64,000 nucleotides of DNA from contig CABJAJ010000001.1 of assembly GCA_902363575.1 (NCBI GenBank), positions 753,769-817,768 of the forward strand, written 5' to 3'. Position 1 is the stretch's first letter; each line of letters starts with the position of its first letter. The DNA is from Rikenellaceae bacterium. Lineage in GTDB: Bacteria; Bacteroidota; Bacteroidia; Bacteroidales; Rikenellaceae. The notes under the pieces were generated by a model. That model was given only the letters and a program-made list of their open reading frames with translations. It was not told where the DNA came from and did not search any database. The position numbers and the translations under genes were made by a program. Below are positions 1 to 9,869 of the stretch, one piece after another.

Positions 1-147
1 AAAATTCTCGATGACAAGGAACAGAGCCAGAAAATCTACGAAAAGCTCTACGAGTCCAAAGTGGTGGAGGACGTCAAATCCAAGCTCAAGGTGACTCAGA
101 AAGCCGTCTCTGCGGAAGATTTCGCCAAACTCGCCCGCGGGATCTGA
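1..147 (+). CDS. tig: trigger factor, C-terminal fragment (5' end outside window)
   Basis: An open frame runs from the window edge to a TGA and encodes the last 48 residues of a larger protein. The visible part is a charged, lysine-rich helix followed by a short tail ending in LARGI. This fits the C-terminal arm of trigger factor, the ribosome-bound peptidyl-prolyl isomerase and chaperone. The strongest support is context: tig directly upstream of clpP-clpX is a very common bacterial order. No catalytic FKBP domain is visible, so the name rests on synteny plus the tail. Confidence 0.72.
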   Translation, partial: KILDDKEQSQKIYEKLYESKVVEDVKSKLKVTQKAVSAEDFAKLARGI

Positions 148-172
148 CCCTGGCGGAAAATGTGTTATATCC

Positions 173-219
173 GAACTCTGCGGGTTTGATTTTTGCATCG
201 GCCCGCAGAGTTCTTGATT
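173..219 (+). terminator. hairpin after trigger factor
   Basis: A perfect 12-bp stem (173-184 with 202-213) encloses a 17-nt T-rich loop and is followed by TTGATTT. It lies between tig and clpP and probably ends or attenuates tig transcription. No clear TAnnTTTG box is seen for clpP here. Confidence 0.5.
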
Positions 220-243
220 TGAAATAACAGTACTTCATGCGCT

Positions 244-918
244 ATGTCGGAATTTGAAAAATACGCCGTGAAACATTGCGGCATCAGCAGCCTCAGGCTG
301 CATGACTTCCACTCCATCCAGGCGGGTTACGTCTCGCCGACGATTATCGAGGAACGTCAGTTGAACATCGCCACGATGGACGTGTTCTCCCGCCTGATGA
401 TGGATCGCATCATCTTCCTGGGCGCGCCCATTTACGACGACGCGGCCAACATCATCCAGGCGCAACTGCTGTTCCTGGAGTCGGTGGACCCGGAAAAGGA
501 TATCCAGATCTACATCAACTCGCCGGGCGGCTCGGTGTCGGCCGGACTGGGTATCTACGACACCATGCAGCTCGTCAGCTCCGACGTAGCCACCATCTGC
601 ACGGGCATGGCCGCCTCGATGGGAGCCGTGCTGCTCACCGCCGGCTGCAAGGGCAAGCGTTCGGCCCTGCCCCATTCGCGGGTGATGATCCATCAGCCGT
701 TGGGCGGGGCTTCGGGACAGGCGTCGGATATCGAAATCACGGCCCGCGAAATCCTCAAGACCAAGAAGGAGCTGTACGAAATTCTGGCTGCCCACTCGGG
801 GGTGTCGGTGAAGAAGATCGAGCGCGACGCCGACCGCGACTACTGGCTCACCGCGACCGAGGCGAAGGAGTACGGGCTGATCGACGAAGTGCTCACCAAA
901 AGAGGAAGCGAGAAGTAA
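244..918 (+). CDS. clpP: ATP-dependent Clp protease proteolytic subunit ClpP
   Basis: Serine peptidase of 224 aa forming the tetradecameric barrel that degrades substrates fed by ClpX or ClpA/C ATPases in the cytoplasm. The catalytic triad is visible: Ser125 in GMAAS, His150 in HSRVMIHQP, and Asp199 by spacing from the family pattern. The INSPGG oxyanion-region motif lies at 91-96. The N-terminus is about 28 residues longer than that of E. coli ClpP, consistent with a propeptide. The stop overlaps the clpX start (TAATG), so the two are translationally coupled. Confidence 0.97.
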   Translation: MSEFEKYAVKHCGISSLRLHDFHSIQAGYVSPTIIEERQLNIATMDVFSRLMMDRIIFLGAPIYDDAANIIQAQLLFLESVDPEKDIQIYINSPGGSVSAGLGIYDTMQLVSSDVATICTGMAASMGAVLLTAGCKGKRSALPHSRVMIHQPLGGASGQASDIEITAREILKTKKELYEILAAHSGVSVKKIERDADRDYWLTATEAKEYGLIDEVLTKRGSEK

Positions 919-2213
919 TGGCACAGGGAAAGAATTACAATAAGGGGGGCGGCTCGCACGGCAAGCAAACCGAGGTCTGTTCGTTCTGCGGCGCCAGCCG
1001 CAGCGACGTGAGCGTGCTTTTCCAGGGCACGATAGGCGACGGCGCCCATATCTGCAACAAGTGCGTGGAGAACGCATACCGCATGTTGGTCGAAAACGAG
1101 ATGCCCGACCAGCGCGGGAAGCGATGCCGCGAGACCCCGCTCCGGATGGAGGATTTGCTCAAGCCGGCGCAGATCAAGGAGTTTCTGGATCAATACGTGA
1201 TCGGGCAGGACACGGCCAAGCGGTACATGTCCGTGGCCGTTTACAACCATTACAAGAGGCTGATGTGCGCTTCGCCCGCGCAGGACGAGGTCGAGATCGA
1301 CAAGTCGAACATCGTCATGGTCGGTCCCACGGGTACGGGCAAAACCCTGATGGCCCGCACGATCGCGCGGCTGCTCAAGGTGCCCTTCACCATCGTCGAT
1401 GCCACGGTCCTCACCGAGGCGGGCTATGTGGGTGAGGACGTCGAAAGCATCCTTTCGCGGCTGTTGCAAGTGGCCAACTACGACGTGGAGCAGGCCGAGC
1501 GGGGCATCGTTTTCATCGACGAAATCGACAAGATCGCCCGCAAGGGGGACAATCCGAGCATCACGCGCGACGTTTCGGGCGAAGGTGTGCAGCAGGCATT
1601 GCTGAAAATTCTGGAGGGTGCGGTGGTCAATGTGCCGCCGCAGGGGGGCCGCAAGCACCCCGACCAGAAGTTCATCCAGGTCAATACGCGCAACATCCTG
1701 TTCATCTGCGGCGGAGCGTTCGACGGCATCGAGAAGCGCATCGCCCAGCGGCTCAATACCCGGGCGGTGGGTTACGGTCGCCTGGGCACGGGCAGCATCG
1801 ACCGCAACAACCTGATGCAGTACGTCATGCCGCAGGACCTCAAGGCTTTCGGCCTGATCCCGGAGCTGGTGGGCCGTCTGCCGGTGCTGACCTACATGCA
1901 ACCGCTGGGGCGGGAGGCCCTGCGCTCGATCCTCACCGAGCCGCGCAATGCCATCGTCAAGCAGTACGTGCGGCTGTTCGAGATGGACGGCGTGACGCTC
2001 GCCTTCGACGACGACGTGCTGGATTATATCGTCGATAAGGCCTTGGAATTCAAGCTCGGAGCTCGCGGTTTGCGTTCCATCTGCGAGGCGATCATGAACG
2101 ACGTGATGTTTGAAATCCCCTCGTCGGGCAGCCGCCGTTTCACCGTCACGCTTCCCTATGCCCGCTGCAAGCTCGAAAAAGCGAATTTTATGGAGCTCAA
2201 GCGGGTCGGATAG
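918..2213 (+). CDS. clpX: ATP-dependent Clp protease ATP-binding subunit ClpX
   Basis: AAA+ unfoldase of 431 aa that recognises substrates and threads them into ClpP. The N-terminal zinc-binding domain has Cys21, Cys24, Cys46 and Cys49. Walker A GPTGTGKT is at 136-143, pore loop GYVG at 169-172, and Walker B with DE at 201-202. A C-terminal small AAA domain follows. Length is normal for the family. The ATG shares one base with the clpP stop, so the pair forms one operon. Confidence 0.97.
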   Translation: MAQGKNYNKGGGSHGKQTEVCSFCGASRSDVSVLFQGTIGDGAHICNKCVENAYRMLVENEMPDQRGKRCRETPLRMEDLLKPAQIKEFLDQYVIGQDTAKRYMSVAVYNHYKRLMCASPAQDEVEIDKSNIVMVGPTGTGKTLMARTIARLLKVPFTIVDATVLTEAGYVGEDVESILSRLLQVANYDVEQAERGIVFIDEIDKIARKGDNPSITRDVSGEGVQQALLKILEGAVVNVPPQGGRKHPDQKFIQVNTRNILFICGGAFDGIEKRIAQRLNTRAVGYGRLGTGSIDRNNLMQYVMPQDLKAFGLIPELVGRLPVLTYMQPLGREALRSILTEPRNAIVKQYVRLFEMDGVTLAFDDDVLDYIVDKALEFKLGARGLRSICEAIMNDVMFEIPSSGSRRFTVTLPYARCKLEKANFMELKRVG

Positions 2214-2226
2214 GCCGGAATTGTTG

Positions 2227-2234
2227 TATATTTG
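2227..2234 (+). promoter_or_regulatory. -7 box (TATATTTG) ahead of transketolase
   Basis: A perfect match to the Bacteroidota TAnnTTTG element, 33 nt before the tkt start codon. No good -33 TTTG is found at 19-20 nt spacing, so strength is uncertain. Confidence 0.5.
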
Positions 2235-2266
2235 TTCAATCAAACGAAGCATAATTCAGACTACCT

Positions 2267-4297
2267 ATGGCTACAAATTCCAAACTCATGCGCAGTGCGG
2301 ACAACATCCGTATCCTGGCCGCCGCAATGGTCGAAAAGGCCAAATCGGGACACCCCGGCGGCGCGATGGGCGGAGCGGACTTCATCAACGTGCTCTACGC
2401 CGAGTTTCTGCGGTACGATCCCGATGACCGGACATATCCTTTCCGCGACCGTTTCTTCCTCGATCCGGGCCATATGGCGCCGATGCTCTACGCGACCCTG
2501 TCGCTTGCCGGAGCCTACACGAGCGAAGAGCTGCAGCAGCTCCGTCAGTGGGGCAGTCCGACCCCCGGCCATCCCGAGGTGGACGTTGCGCGGGGCGTGG
2601 AGAATACCTCCGGCCCGCTCGGACAAGGTCATGCCATGGGGTTGGGCGCAGCCATCGCCGAGCGTTTCCTGGTCGCCCGTTTCGGCGAATGGATGGCGCA
2701 CAGGACTTTTGCCTACATCTCCGACGGAGGCGTCGAGGAGGAGGTATCCCAGGGCGTGGGCCGTATCGCCGGACACCTGGGGCTGAATAACTTCATCATG
2801 TATTACGACGCCAACAACGTGCAGCTCTCGACCCGTGTGGACGAGGTCGATACCGAGAATGTGGCGATGAAATACGAGGCCTGGGGCTGGAACGTGCTCA
2901 CGATCGACGGGCACGACGTCGATGCCATCCGCGCGGCGCTGACCGCCGCATGCGACGAGCGCGAGCGCCCGACCCTCATCATCGGCCGCACGGTGATGGG
3001 GCGCGGTGCGAAAGCTGCCGACGGAACCTCGTTCGAGGACAAGGTCTCCACGCACGGCCAGCCGCTGACGGCGGCCGGCGCCGACATGGAGGCGACCGTC
3101 CGCAATCTGGGCGGCGACCCCGCCGATCCGTTCGCGGTCTTCCCCGAGAGCCGCGAGGTGTACGACGCGCGTTGCGCGGAGCTGCGGGAATGGGCCCGCA
3201 AGCTGCGCGAGACGGAGCGAAGCTGGCGCGACGAGCACCGCGAACTCGCCCGCAAACTCGACCTGTTCCTCTCGGGAGAGGTGCCCGAAATCGACTACAA
3301 GGGGATCGAGATGAAGCCCGACGGAGCTACGCGGGCGGCGTCGGCCACCGTGCTGGGGCTCTATGCCGAGAAGGTGGAGAACATGATCGTCGCTTCGGCC
3401 GATCTCTCCAACTCGGACAAGACGGACGGGTTCCTCAAAAAAACCACGGCTTTCACGAAGGGCGACTTTACGGGCAAGTTCTTCCAGGCCGGGGTGTCGG
3501 AGCTGACGATGGCCTGCGTGATGAACGGCATGGCTCTGCACGGAGGCGTGATCCCCGCCTGCGGCACCTTCTTCGTCTTTTCGGACTACATGAAGCCCGC
3601 CGTGCGACTGGCGGCCCTCATGCGCCTGCATGTGATTTATGTCTGGTCGCACGACTCGTTCCGCGTAGGCGAGGACGGACCCACCCACCAGCCTGTCGAG
3701 CATGAAGCCCAGATCCGGCTGATGGAGCACCTGCGCAACCACCGGGGCGAACGCTCGATGGTCGTGCTGCGGCCCGCCGACGGGGAGGAGACCATCGCCG
3801 CATGGCGGTATGCGCTATGCGAACACCGGCCTGTGGCGCTCGTGCTGTCGCGTCAGAACATCAAAAACCTGCCGACGCTGCGCCTGAGCCGCCGCGAGGA
3901 GGCGGCGCAACTCCAGAAGGGGGCCTATATCGTCATGGACGCTGCGAAGCCCGTGGTGGTGATGCTCGCCTCCGGGTCGGAGGTGGCCACGCTCGTCGAG
4001 GGCGCCCAGCGGCTCGTGGCCGAGGGGATCAATGTGCGGGTGGTAAGCGTCCCGAGCGAGGGACTCTTCCGCGACCAGCCCAAGTCCTATCAGGATACCG
4101 TGCTCCCGAAAGGCATCGTCCGCTATGGCATGACCTCCGGGCTGCCGGTGACCCTGCTCGGCCTGGTGGGGGAGCAGGGCATGATCCACGGCCTCGACCA
4201 TTTCGGCTACTCGGCTCCCTACAAGGTGCTCGACGAACAGTTCGGCTACAACGGCGCCACGGTTTACGAAGAGGTGAAAAAGTTGCTGGCGAAATAA
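2267..4297 (+). CDS. tkt: transketolase
   Basis: Thiamine-diphosphate enzyme of 676 aa that transfers two-carbon ketol units in the non-oxidative pentose phosphate pathway. The full-length bacterial form is present: an N-terminal TPP domain with the SGHPGGAMG-type start and YISDGG near residue 155, the middle pyrimidine-binding domain with the VGEDGPTHQPVEH motif near residue 470, and a C-terminal transketolase domain. It has its own promoter candidate and a terminator 27 nt downstream, so it is probably monocistronic. Confidence 0.95.
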   Translation: MATNSKLMRSADNIRILAAAMVEKAKSGHPGGAMGGADFINVLYAEFLRYDPDDRTYPFRDRFFLDPGHMAPMLYATLSLAGAYTSEELQQLRQWGSPTPGHPEVDVARGVENTSGPLGQGHAMGLGAAIAERFLVARFGEWMAHRTFAYISDGGVEEEVSQGVGRIAGHLGLNNFIMYYDANNVQLSTRVDEVDTENVAMKYEAWGWNVLTIDGHDVDAIRAALTAACDERERPTLIIGRTVMGRGAKAADGTSFEDKVSTHGQPLTAAGADMEATVRNLGGDPADPFAVFPESREVYDARCAELREWARKLRETERSWRDEHRELARKLDLFLSGEVPEIDYKGIEMKPDGATRAASATVLGLYAEKVENMIVASADLSNSDKTDGFLKKTTAFTKGDFTGKFFQAGVSELTMACVMNGMALHGGVIPACGTFFVFSDYMKPAVRLAALMRLHVIYVWSHDSFRVGEDGPTHQPVEHEAQIRLMEHLRNHRGERSMVVLRPADGEETIAAWRYALCEHRPVALVLSRQNIKNLPTLRLSRREEAAQLQKGAYIVMDAAKPVVVMLASGSEVATLVEGAQRLVAEGINVRVVSVPSEGLFRDQPKSYQDTVLPKGIVRYGMTSGLPVTLLGLVGEQGMIHGLDHFGYSAPYKVLDEQFGYNGATVYEEVKKLLAK

Positions 4298-4323
4298 TCG
4301 GCAGCTTCCTGCCGAAGCGAGAG

Positions 4324-4352
4324 ATCCGGGCCGAAATGCGGTCCGGATTTTT
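4324..4352 (+). terminator. intrinsic terminator of transketolase
   Basis: A 9-bp stem ATCCGGGCC / GGTCCGGAT (one G-T pair) is followed directly by five T residues, 27 nt after the tkt stop. Confidence 0.75.
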
Positions 4353-4636
4353 CATTCGCTTTCGGGTGCCTGCCGAAGCGGTGCCGAGCGGACAGGATGC
4401 CGCCGTCGTGCGTTATATAATATAAAGGTATGAAGCGTGCGGCGGAAATCGTATATGCAGTGCGTCGTTTGCCTTGCACGTGTGGTTGTCTCGGCTCACG
4501 CGACCGGGGTGGACGACGCGGTCCACGGTCGCTTGGGCAGCAATGCGATCGACGAGCGGGGGAACAGGTCATATGCCTGTTCCCCCGCTTTTGCAAGGGT
4601 TTCTGCTGTCGTCGGCAGGACGCGGAAACGCCGGTC
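4353..4636. other. intergenic region with two strong hairpins, possible small RNA
   Basis: No convincing protein gene. An AT-rich TATATAATATAAAGG stretch near 4415-4430 is followed by a bulged hairpin (GCGACC...GTGGAC / GTCCAC-GGTCGC, about 4499-4532). A perfect 13-bp stem (4556-4568 with 4576-4588) then runs into TTTTG. This would fit a plus-strand small RNA of about 160-170 nt ending at 4592. The second hairpin could instead simply end converging transcripts. No known RNA family is recognised. Confidence 0.35.
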
Positions 4637-5182
4637 TCAATGCCCGTGCTCGGCTTCCGCGGCTGCGGCTTCCTCGGCGGTGCGGTGCACCGTCCCGTGG
4701 GGATGCTCCGCCGGCGCATAGACCGAGTAGAGTTTCAGCGGCTCCTGTCCCGTGTTGAGGATGTTGTGCCATTTGCCTGCCGGAACGAGGATCGCAAAGT
4801 CGGCCGATGCCTCGCGGACAAAATCGAGCCGGTCGCGGCTGTCGCCCATCAGCACCCGTGCCGTTCCCTGCTCGATACGCAGGAATTGATCGATGTCGTG
4901 ATGCTGTTCCAGCCCCACCTCCCCGCCGACGGGAATCGCCATGACGGTGAGTTGCAGGTTGCCGCCCGTCCAGAGCGTCGTGCGAAAATTCTCGTTGGTC
5001 AGCGTATAGCTGTCGATGTTGAGCACCGTAGGCTCGGCGCCGTAGTCCCGGAGCTCGACATCGGTCTGCTGCGTTTGGGGTTCCTGTTGCTGCCGGGGTG
5101 GTTGCGCCTGCCGGCCGCAGGCGGAGGTGAGCAGCGTCAGGGACGCTGCCGCCATAAGAGTCGTCGCTGTTTTTGCTTTCAT
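4637..5182 (-). CDS. cupin-domain lipoprotein
   Basis: Protein of 181 aa. The chosen ATG gives a clean SPII signal, MKAKTATTLMAAASLTLLTSAC, with a Gln/Pro-rich linker after the cysteine. The body is a single cupin barrel with a QHHDIDQF motif and a second PAGKWHNILN motif, which together supply the usual metal-binding His/Glu set. The tail is His/Ala/Glu-rich and could also bind metal. It probably sits at the outer or inner membrane facing the periplasm. Substrate is unknown; small cupins of this type are often annotated as mannose-6-phosphate isomerase-like without proof. Longer upstream starts would bury the signal peptide and were rejected. Confidence 0.8.
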   Translation of the reverse strand: MKAKTATTLMAAASLTLLTSACGRQAQPPRQQQEPQTQQTDVELRDYGAEPTVLNIDSYTLTNENFRTTLWTGGNLQLTVMAIPVGGEVGLEQHHDIDQFLRIEQGTARVLMGDSRDRLDFVREASADFAILVPAGKWHNILNTGQEPLKLYSVYAPAEHPHGTVHRTAEEAAAAEAEHGH

Positions 5183-5207
5183 GGTCGTAACGTGTTTGAT
5201 CCCAGTA

Positions 5208-5215
5208 CAAATATA
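5208..5215 (-). promoter_or_regulatory. -7 box (TATATTTG) of the cupin lipoprotein
   Basis: A perfect TAnnTTTG on the minus strand, 25 nt before the chosen start at 5182. It also supports that start over longer ones. Confidence 0.6.
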
Positions 5216-5366
5216 GTTAAAATAATCATGCGGAGAGGTGTTGCGTGTCCCTTTTTCGGGTGGTGGCGGATAATCCCGCCCATGTGTTGCATGGTAGCGT
5301 GGAAACGGCTTATCGCGCAGGGAGCGGCCGACGGCGCGGCGCGCACGGGTACGACCGACGATGTGC

Positions 5367-5399
5367 ACGAAAAATGCGGCCGTCCGAGACGGCCGCATA
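5367..5399 (-). terminator. intrinsic terminator of metK
   Basis: A perfect 11-bp stem (5374-5384 with 5388-5398) with a 3-nt loop, followed on the minus strand by TTTTT. It lies about 100 nt beyond the metK stop. Confidence 0.75.
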
Positions 5400-5497
5400 G
5401 CGATTGACCGGAGAAGGGAAGGCTGCACCGGGCTGCGGCACGGAGAGGGAAGCCGCCGGGCCTGCTTCACCGTGGCGAAATTCTCCGTGCACCGGGG

Positions 5498-6787
5498 TTA
5501 CAGGCCGAATTCCCGCCTGATCCGCTCCACTTCGTCGAGTTTCTCCCAGCCGAAGAATTCGATCTCCCGCTCGGTTTCCCGCCCGTGCTCCCACACTTTT
5601 TCGATGCGTTTGAAGCTGCGGTTGCCGAAATGCCCGTAAGCTGCCGTGGCTTCGTAGATCGGATTCTTCAATCCGAAACGACGCACGATGGCCGCAGGCC
5701 GCAGGTCGAACAACCGGCCGATACGCTCCGCGATCTCGCCTTCGCCGATGCTCAGTCGGTTGGTGCCGTAGGTGTCCACGTAGATCGAAAGCGGCCGGGC
5801 GATGCCGATGGCATAGCTCAATTGTACCAGCATCTCGTCCGCGACGCCCGCGGCGACCATATTTTTGGCGATGTGGCGGGCGGCGTAAGCCGCCGAGCGG
5901 TCCACCTTCGAGGCGTCCTTGCCCGAAAATGCGCCGCCGCCGTGCGCACCCCGGCCGCCGTAGCTGTCCACGATGATCTTGCGTCCGGTGACGCCCGTAT
6001 CTCCGTGCGGCCCGCCGATGACGAACTTGCCCGTCGGGTTTACGTGCAGGATGAAGTCGTCGCCGAGCAGCTCCCACAGCCTGTCGCCCGCCCGCTGGAG
6101 CCGCGCCTTGACGCGCGGCAGCAGAATCGTGCGCACGTCATGGCGGATGCGTTCCTGCATCTGCCGCTCGGCCTCCTGCTCGCTCACCCCGTCGCCGGGG
6201 AGCACGAATTCGTCGTGCTGGGTCGAAACCACGATGGTGTGGATGCGGAGGGGCCGGCGGTCGTCGCCGTATTCGACCGTGACCTGGCTCTTGGCGTCGG
6301 GACGCAGGTAGGTCATCTCCCGCCCCTCGCGCCGGATGACGGCCAGCTCCTTGAGAATGACGTGCGAGAGGATGAGCGTCGCGGGCATGAATTCGCGGGT
6401 TTCGTTGCAGGCGTAGCCGAACATGATGCCCTGGTCGCCCGCCCCCTGCTGCTCCTCGTCGGTGCGCACAACCCCCTGGTTGATGTCGGGCGACTGCTCA
6501 TGGATGGCCGAGAGCACCCCGCAGGAGTTGCCGTCGAAGCGGTAGTCGCTGCGGGTGTAGCCGATGCGGTTGATTACGCGGCGAGCCACCTCCTGCACGT
6601 CCACATAGGCCTCGGAGCGCACTTCGCCCGCCACGACCACCAGACCGGTGGTGCAGAGGGTCTCGCATGCCACTTTCGAGAGGGGGTCGCGACGCAGGAA
6701 CTCGTCGAGGATGGCGTCGGAAATCTGGTCGGAAATTTTATCGGGGTGCCCTTCGGACACCGATTCCGATGTAAATAAAAAGCCCAT
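5498..6787 (-). CDS. metK: S-adenosylmethionine synthetase
   Basis: Makes S-adenosylmethionine from methionine and ATP in the cytoplasm. The 429-aa protein has the N-terminal [16 protein letters not shown] motif (about 13-28), the central [12 protein letters not shown] signature and the C-terminal GGGAFSGKD phosphate-binding loop. It is about 45 aa longer than E. coli MetK, as usual for Bacteroidota. It is divergent from htrA and ends in its own terminator. I looked for a SAM riboswitch in the leader and saw none. Confidence 0.96.
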   Translation of the reverse strand: MGFLFTSESVSEGHPDKISDQISDAILDEFLRRDPLSKVACETLCTTGLVVVAGEVRSEAYVDVQEVARRVINRIGYTRSDYRFDGNSCGVLSAIHEQSPDINQGVVRTDEEQQGAGDQGIMFGYACNETREFMPATLILSHVILKELAVIRREGREMTYLRPDAKSQVTVEYGDDRRPLRIHTIVVSTQHDEFVLPGDGVSEQEAERQMQERIRHDVRTILLPRVKARLQRAGDRLWELLGDDFILHVNPTGKFVIGGPHGDTGVTGRKIIVDSYGGRGAHGGGAFSGKDASKVDRSAAYAARHIAKNMVAAGVADEMLVQLSYAIGIARPLSIYVDTYGTNRLSIGEGEIAERIGRLFDLRPAAIVRRFGLKNPIYEATAAYGHFGNRSFKRIEKVWEHGRETEREIEFFGWEKLDEVERIRREFGL

Positions 6788-7086
6788 TGTTATACATTGA
6801 AACGGTTAAACGTATAAAATGGGAAAAATTGGCTGTTTGGGAATAAAAAAATGCTGTTTTAGCGATTTTTTATTGTGGTTTGCAATCAGTCAAATCTTTC
6901 CACATCTCCTCCCGTCCGGGAGGACTGCAAATATACGCATTATTTTCCGAACCTCCTCCTGCCGGGCCGGATTTTATTATTTTTTAACAATAACGAGCCC
7001 CCCGTTTGCGTTTGGAGTACGACAACCGAAAAAGCCTATGAAATAAACTGCCTACGAGTATTACACCCATTAACAAACGTTACAAG
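6788..7086. other. divergent metK/htrA intergenic region, AT-rich, no gene
   Basis: About 300 nt without a supported gene. It is clearly more AT-rich than its flanks (runs of A and T around 6820-6990) and must hold both promoters, but neither shows a full TTTG-N19-TAnnTTTG match. Confidence 0.5.
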
Positions 7087-8565
7087 ATGAAAAAGGCATT
7101 TTTATTTTTGGGAGTCGTCATCGTCGCGGCAGCAGCCGGCGGTGCGACCGCATGGACCGTAGGCCGCACGGCCGGGAGCCGTGTGGAGTATATCGAGCGG
7201 GAGGTGACGCGCACTCCGGCGCTCGGATCGCAGTTCACCGCTTATCAGGCAGAACAGTACCCCGACCTGACTTACGCTGCGGAGAATGCGGTCAGGGCCG
7301 TGGTCAATATCGAGGCGGTGCAGCAGGTCGAGGTGCAGCGCAGCCGCCGTTACGACCCCTTCTTCGAGTTCTTCGGATTCGGGCCCGGCGGATCGCGCGA
7401 CGGGGAGCCGCTGAGGCAGGAGCGCCGCGCCGGGGGATCGGGCGTCATCATTTCGGAGGACGGCTATATCGTGACCAACAACCACGTGGTCGAGGACGCC
7501 ACCCGGCTGCGCGTGAAGCTCAATGACGGTCGTACGTTCGATGCCCGGGTGATCGGCACGGACCCCACGACGGATGTCGCTCTTATCCGGATCGATGCCA
7601 GCAATCTCCCGACCATTCCTTTCGGCAGCTCCGACGCCCTGCGGTTGGGCGAGTGGGTGCTGGCCATCGGTTCCCCGTTCGACCTGCAATCGACCATCAC
7701 GGCCGGCATCGTGAGCGCCAAGGCGCGGCGGCTGGACGTGATTCCCAACGAGTTCCGCATCGAATCGTTCATCCAGACCGATGCGGCGGTCAATCCGGGC
7801 AACTCGGGCGGCGCGCTGGTCAATACCCACGGCGAGCTGGTGGGGATCAACACGGTCATCAAGTCCTCGACGGGTAGCTACATCGGCTATTCGTTCGCGG
7901 TGCCGGAGTCGATCGTGCGCAAGGTGGTGGTCGATCTCAAGGAGTACGGCGTGGTGCAGCGCGCGATGCTGGGCATCCGCTTCCAGCCCGTCGATCAGCG
8001 TTTTCTGGACGAATCGGGTGAACGGCTGGGTATCACCGAGCCGGGCGGCATCTGGGTCGCCTCGGTGGAAGAGGGCGGTGCGGCTTCCGAAGCCGGCATC
8101 CGCAAGGGCGACATCATCCTTTCGATCGACGGGGTGACGCTCGGCGAAGGCGCACGCCTCGAGGAGCAGATCGGGAAGCACCGCCCCAACGATCGGGTGA
8201 AATTATCGGTAAAAAGAGGCGACCAGGTGAAACAATTTGAGGTCACTCTGCGTAATAAAGCAGGTAAAACAGAACTCCTCACCAAAGAAGACGTCGATGT
8301 AATCGGGGTGCTGGGCGGCCGCTTCGCGGATACCGGCGCCAGGCTCAGCCGTGAGCTGGACATCGAAGGCGGTGTGCGCGTCCTGTCGGTCAAGCCGGGC
8401 GGCATGCTGGCCCGGGCCCGGGTACGGGAGGGTTTCGTCATCACCCATATCAACGACCGGACGGTGCGTACCGTCGGCGATCTGCAGCGGATGACCGACA
8501 AGGTGCTTTCGATCGACGGGGTTTACCCCAACGGTCGCGCGGCGAGCTACACGTTCGTGGAGTAG
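7087..8565 (+). CDS. DegP/DegQ-type periplasmic serine protease (HtrA family)
   Basis: Envelope quality-control protease of 492 aa. An N-terminal hydrophobic segment (about 4-24) acts as signal or anchor. The trypsin-like domain carries His133 in TNNHVV, Asp163 in TDVAL and Ser240 in NPGNSGGA. Two PDZ domains follow, at roughly 290-380 and 395-490. It probably degrades or refolds misfolded periplasmic proteins. It lies 61 nt upstream of rpoD on the same strand. The family cannot be split into DegP, DegQ or DegS from sequence alone, so no symbol is given. Confidence 0.95.
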   Translation: MKKAFLFLGVVIVAAAAGGATAWTVGRTAGSRVEYIEREVTRTPALGSQFTAYQAEQYPDLTYAAENAVRAVVNIEAVQQVEVQRSRRYDPFFEFFGFGPGGSRDGEPLRQERRAGGSGVIISEDGYIVTNNHVVEDATRLRVKLNDGRTFDARVIGTDPTTDVALIRIDASNLPTIPFGSSDALRLGEWVLAIGSPFDLQSTITAGIVSAKARRLDVIPNEFRIESFIQTDAAVNPGNSGGALVNTHGELVGINTVIKSSTGSYIGYSFAVPESIVRKVVVDLKEYGVVQRAMLGIRFQPVDQRFLDESGERLGITEPGGIWVASVEEGGAASEAGIRKGDIILSIDGVTLGEGARLEEQIGKHRPNDRVKLSVKRGDQVKQFEVTLRNKAGKTELLTKEDVDVIGVLGGRFADTGARLSRELDIEGGVRVLSVKPGGMLARARVREGFVITHINDRTVRTVGDLQRMTDKVLSIDGVYPNGRAASYTFVE

Positions 8566-8626
8566 CGCTGCGACAGCGGGCCTGTTTTACGAAATGATTT
8601 TTGGAATAATTTAGGAAGGAAGAAAT

Positions 8627-9487
8627 ATGCGTCAGTTAAAAATCACGAAATCCATCACCAACCGCGAGAGCGCCTCGCTGGACAAGTACCTCCAGGAGAT
8701 CGGCAAGGAGGAGCTTATCACGGTTGAGGAGGAGGTAGAACTCGCCCAACGAATCAAGAAAGGAGACCAGGAGGCGCTCGAAAAGCTCACCAAGGCGAAC
8801 CTGCGTTTCGTCGTGTCGGTCGCCAAGCAGTACCAGAATCAGGGACTCAGCCTCCCCGACCTGATTAACGAAGGCAACCTCGGGCTGATCAAGGCCGCCG
8901 AGAAGTTCGACGAAACGCGCGGTTTCAAGTTCATCTCCTATGCCGTGTGGTGGATTCGCCAGTCGATCCTGCAGGCATTGGCCGAGCAGTCGCGCATCGT
9001 GCGTCTGCCTCTGAACCAGGTGGGATCGCTCAACAAGATCAACAAGGCGTTCGCCCGCTTCGAGCAGGAGCACGAGCGTACCCCGTCGCCCGAGGAGCTG
9101 GCCACCGAGCTGGAGCTGCCCAAGGAGAAGGTGACCGATACGCTCCGAGTGGCCGGGCGTCACGTCTCGGTCGATGCCCCCTTTGCCGACGGCGAGGACA
9201 ACAGCCTGCTCGACGTGCTCATCAACCCCGATTCGCCCAATGCCGACCGCGGCCTGATCAACGAGTCGCTCTCGACGGAGGTGGACCGGGCGCTGGAGAC
9301 GCTCACCGAGCGCGAACGCGACATCATCAAATACTTTTTCGGCATCGGCTGCTCGGAGATGACCCTCGAGGAGATCGGCGAGAAATTCGACCTCACGCGC
9401 GAGCGCGTGCGTCAGATCAAGGAGAAAGCGATCCGGCGTCTGCGCCACTCCTCGCGCAGCAAGTTGCTCAAATCCTACCTGGGCTGA
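8627..9487 (+). CDS. rpoD: RNA polymerase primary sigma factor RpoD/SigA
   Basis: Sigma-70 factor of 286 aa with regions 1.2, 2, 3 and 4 but no long N-terminal region 1.1, which is the usual Bacteroidota housekeeping form. Region 2 shows the core-binding and -10-reading motifs ([18 protein letters not shown], then [15 protein letters not shown]). Region 4 contains the helix-turn-helix [23 protein letters not shown]. This factor should read the TAnnTTTG promoters noted throughout the window. A strong terminator follows the stop. Confidence 0.96.
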   Translation: MRQLKITKSITNRESASLDKYLQEIGKEELITVEEEVELAQRIKKGDQEALEKLTKANLRFVVSVAKQYQNQGLSLPDLINEGNLGLIKAAEKFDETRGFKFISYAVWWIRQSILQALAEQSRIVRLPLNQVGSLNKINKAFARFEQEHERTPSPEELATELELPKEKVTDTLRVAGRHVSVDAPFADGEDNSLLDVLINPDSPNADRGLINESLSTEVDRALETLTERERDIIKYFFGIGCSEMTLEEIGEKFDLTRERVRQIKEKAIRRLRHSSRSKLLKSYLG

Positions 9488-9507
9488 CCCCGGGGAGGAC
9501 ACAAACG

Positions 9508-9540
9508 AATCCGGCCCTGCAGCAGCGGGCCGGATTTTTC
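9508..9540 (+). terminator. intrinsic terminator of rpoD
   Basis: A 10-bp stem AATCCGGCCC / GGGCCGGATT with a 9-nt loop, followed by TTTTT; 20 nt after the rpoD stop. Confidence 0.85.
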
Positions 9541-9591
9541 GTTTGCGACCGCAGCCGGTCGAACGCTGTCGAGACGCGTTACCGCAGGGAA

Positions 9592-9858
9592 CTAAAGCGA
9601 TCGGACGCGGTCAGTACCATCTGTGCCATCTATTGTAGTCGGTCCATCCTCTTGCTCGGAAATACCCCCCCCCATGAGTTTCTGAACCCGAAGATCGCGG
9701 CTCAGGACGATGAGCATTGCGATGAGCAGGAGCGCTGCGACCGCAGTTGCGAACATCATCGTGAAGCGGCCCAGGATGGCCAGCCACAGGGTCGCGGGTA
9801 TTGCGCAGCAAAGGGCGACGGTGCAGAGGAAAATCAGAATTTTGAGGTTGCGTATCAT
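9592..9858 (-). CDS. small two-helix membrane protein with a poly-G tract
   Basis: 88-aa protein of unknown function with two hydrophobic segments (about 6-26 and 31-52) and a short soluble tail. It starts 11 nt after the ung stop, so it is probably co-transcribed as the last gene of that unit. The coding strand carries nine consecutive G (MGGG at about 62-65). In the present frame the tail is acidic and Asp/Thr-rich. With one more G the tail would become a short aromatic and Arg-rich sequence, so the C-terminus depends on tract length. No family recognised. Confidence 0.6.
   Translation of the reverse strand: MIRNLKILIFLCTVALCCAIPATLWLAILGRFTMMFATAVAALLLIAMLIVLSRDLRVQKLMGGGISEQEDGPTTIDGTDGTDRVRSL
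9665..9673 (-). repeat. homopolymer G9 inside small membrane protein gene
   Basis: Nine consecutive C on the plus strand (G on the coding strand). A possible slippage site that would switch between two C-terminal tails. Confidence 0.85.
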
Positions 9859-9869
9859 TTTCGGACTTG

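Noticed and set aside
6788..6900. SAM riboswitch in the metK leader
   Set aside because: No SAM-I, SAM-II or SAM-IV-like conserved core could be seen, only AT-rich sequence.
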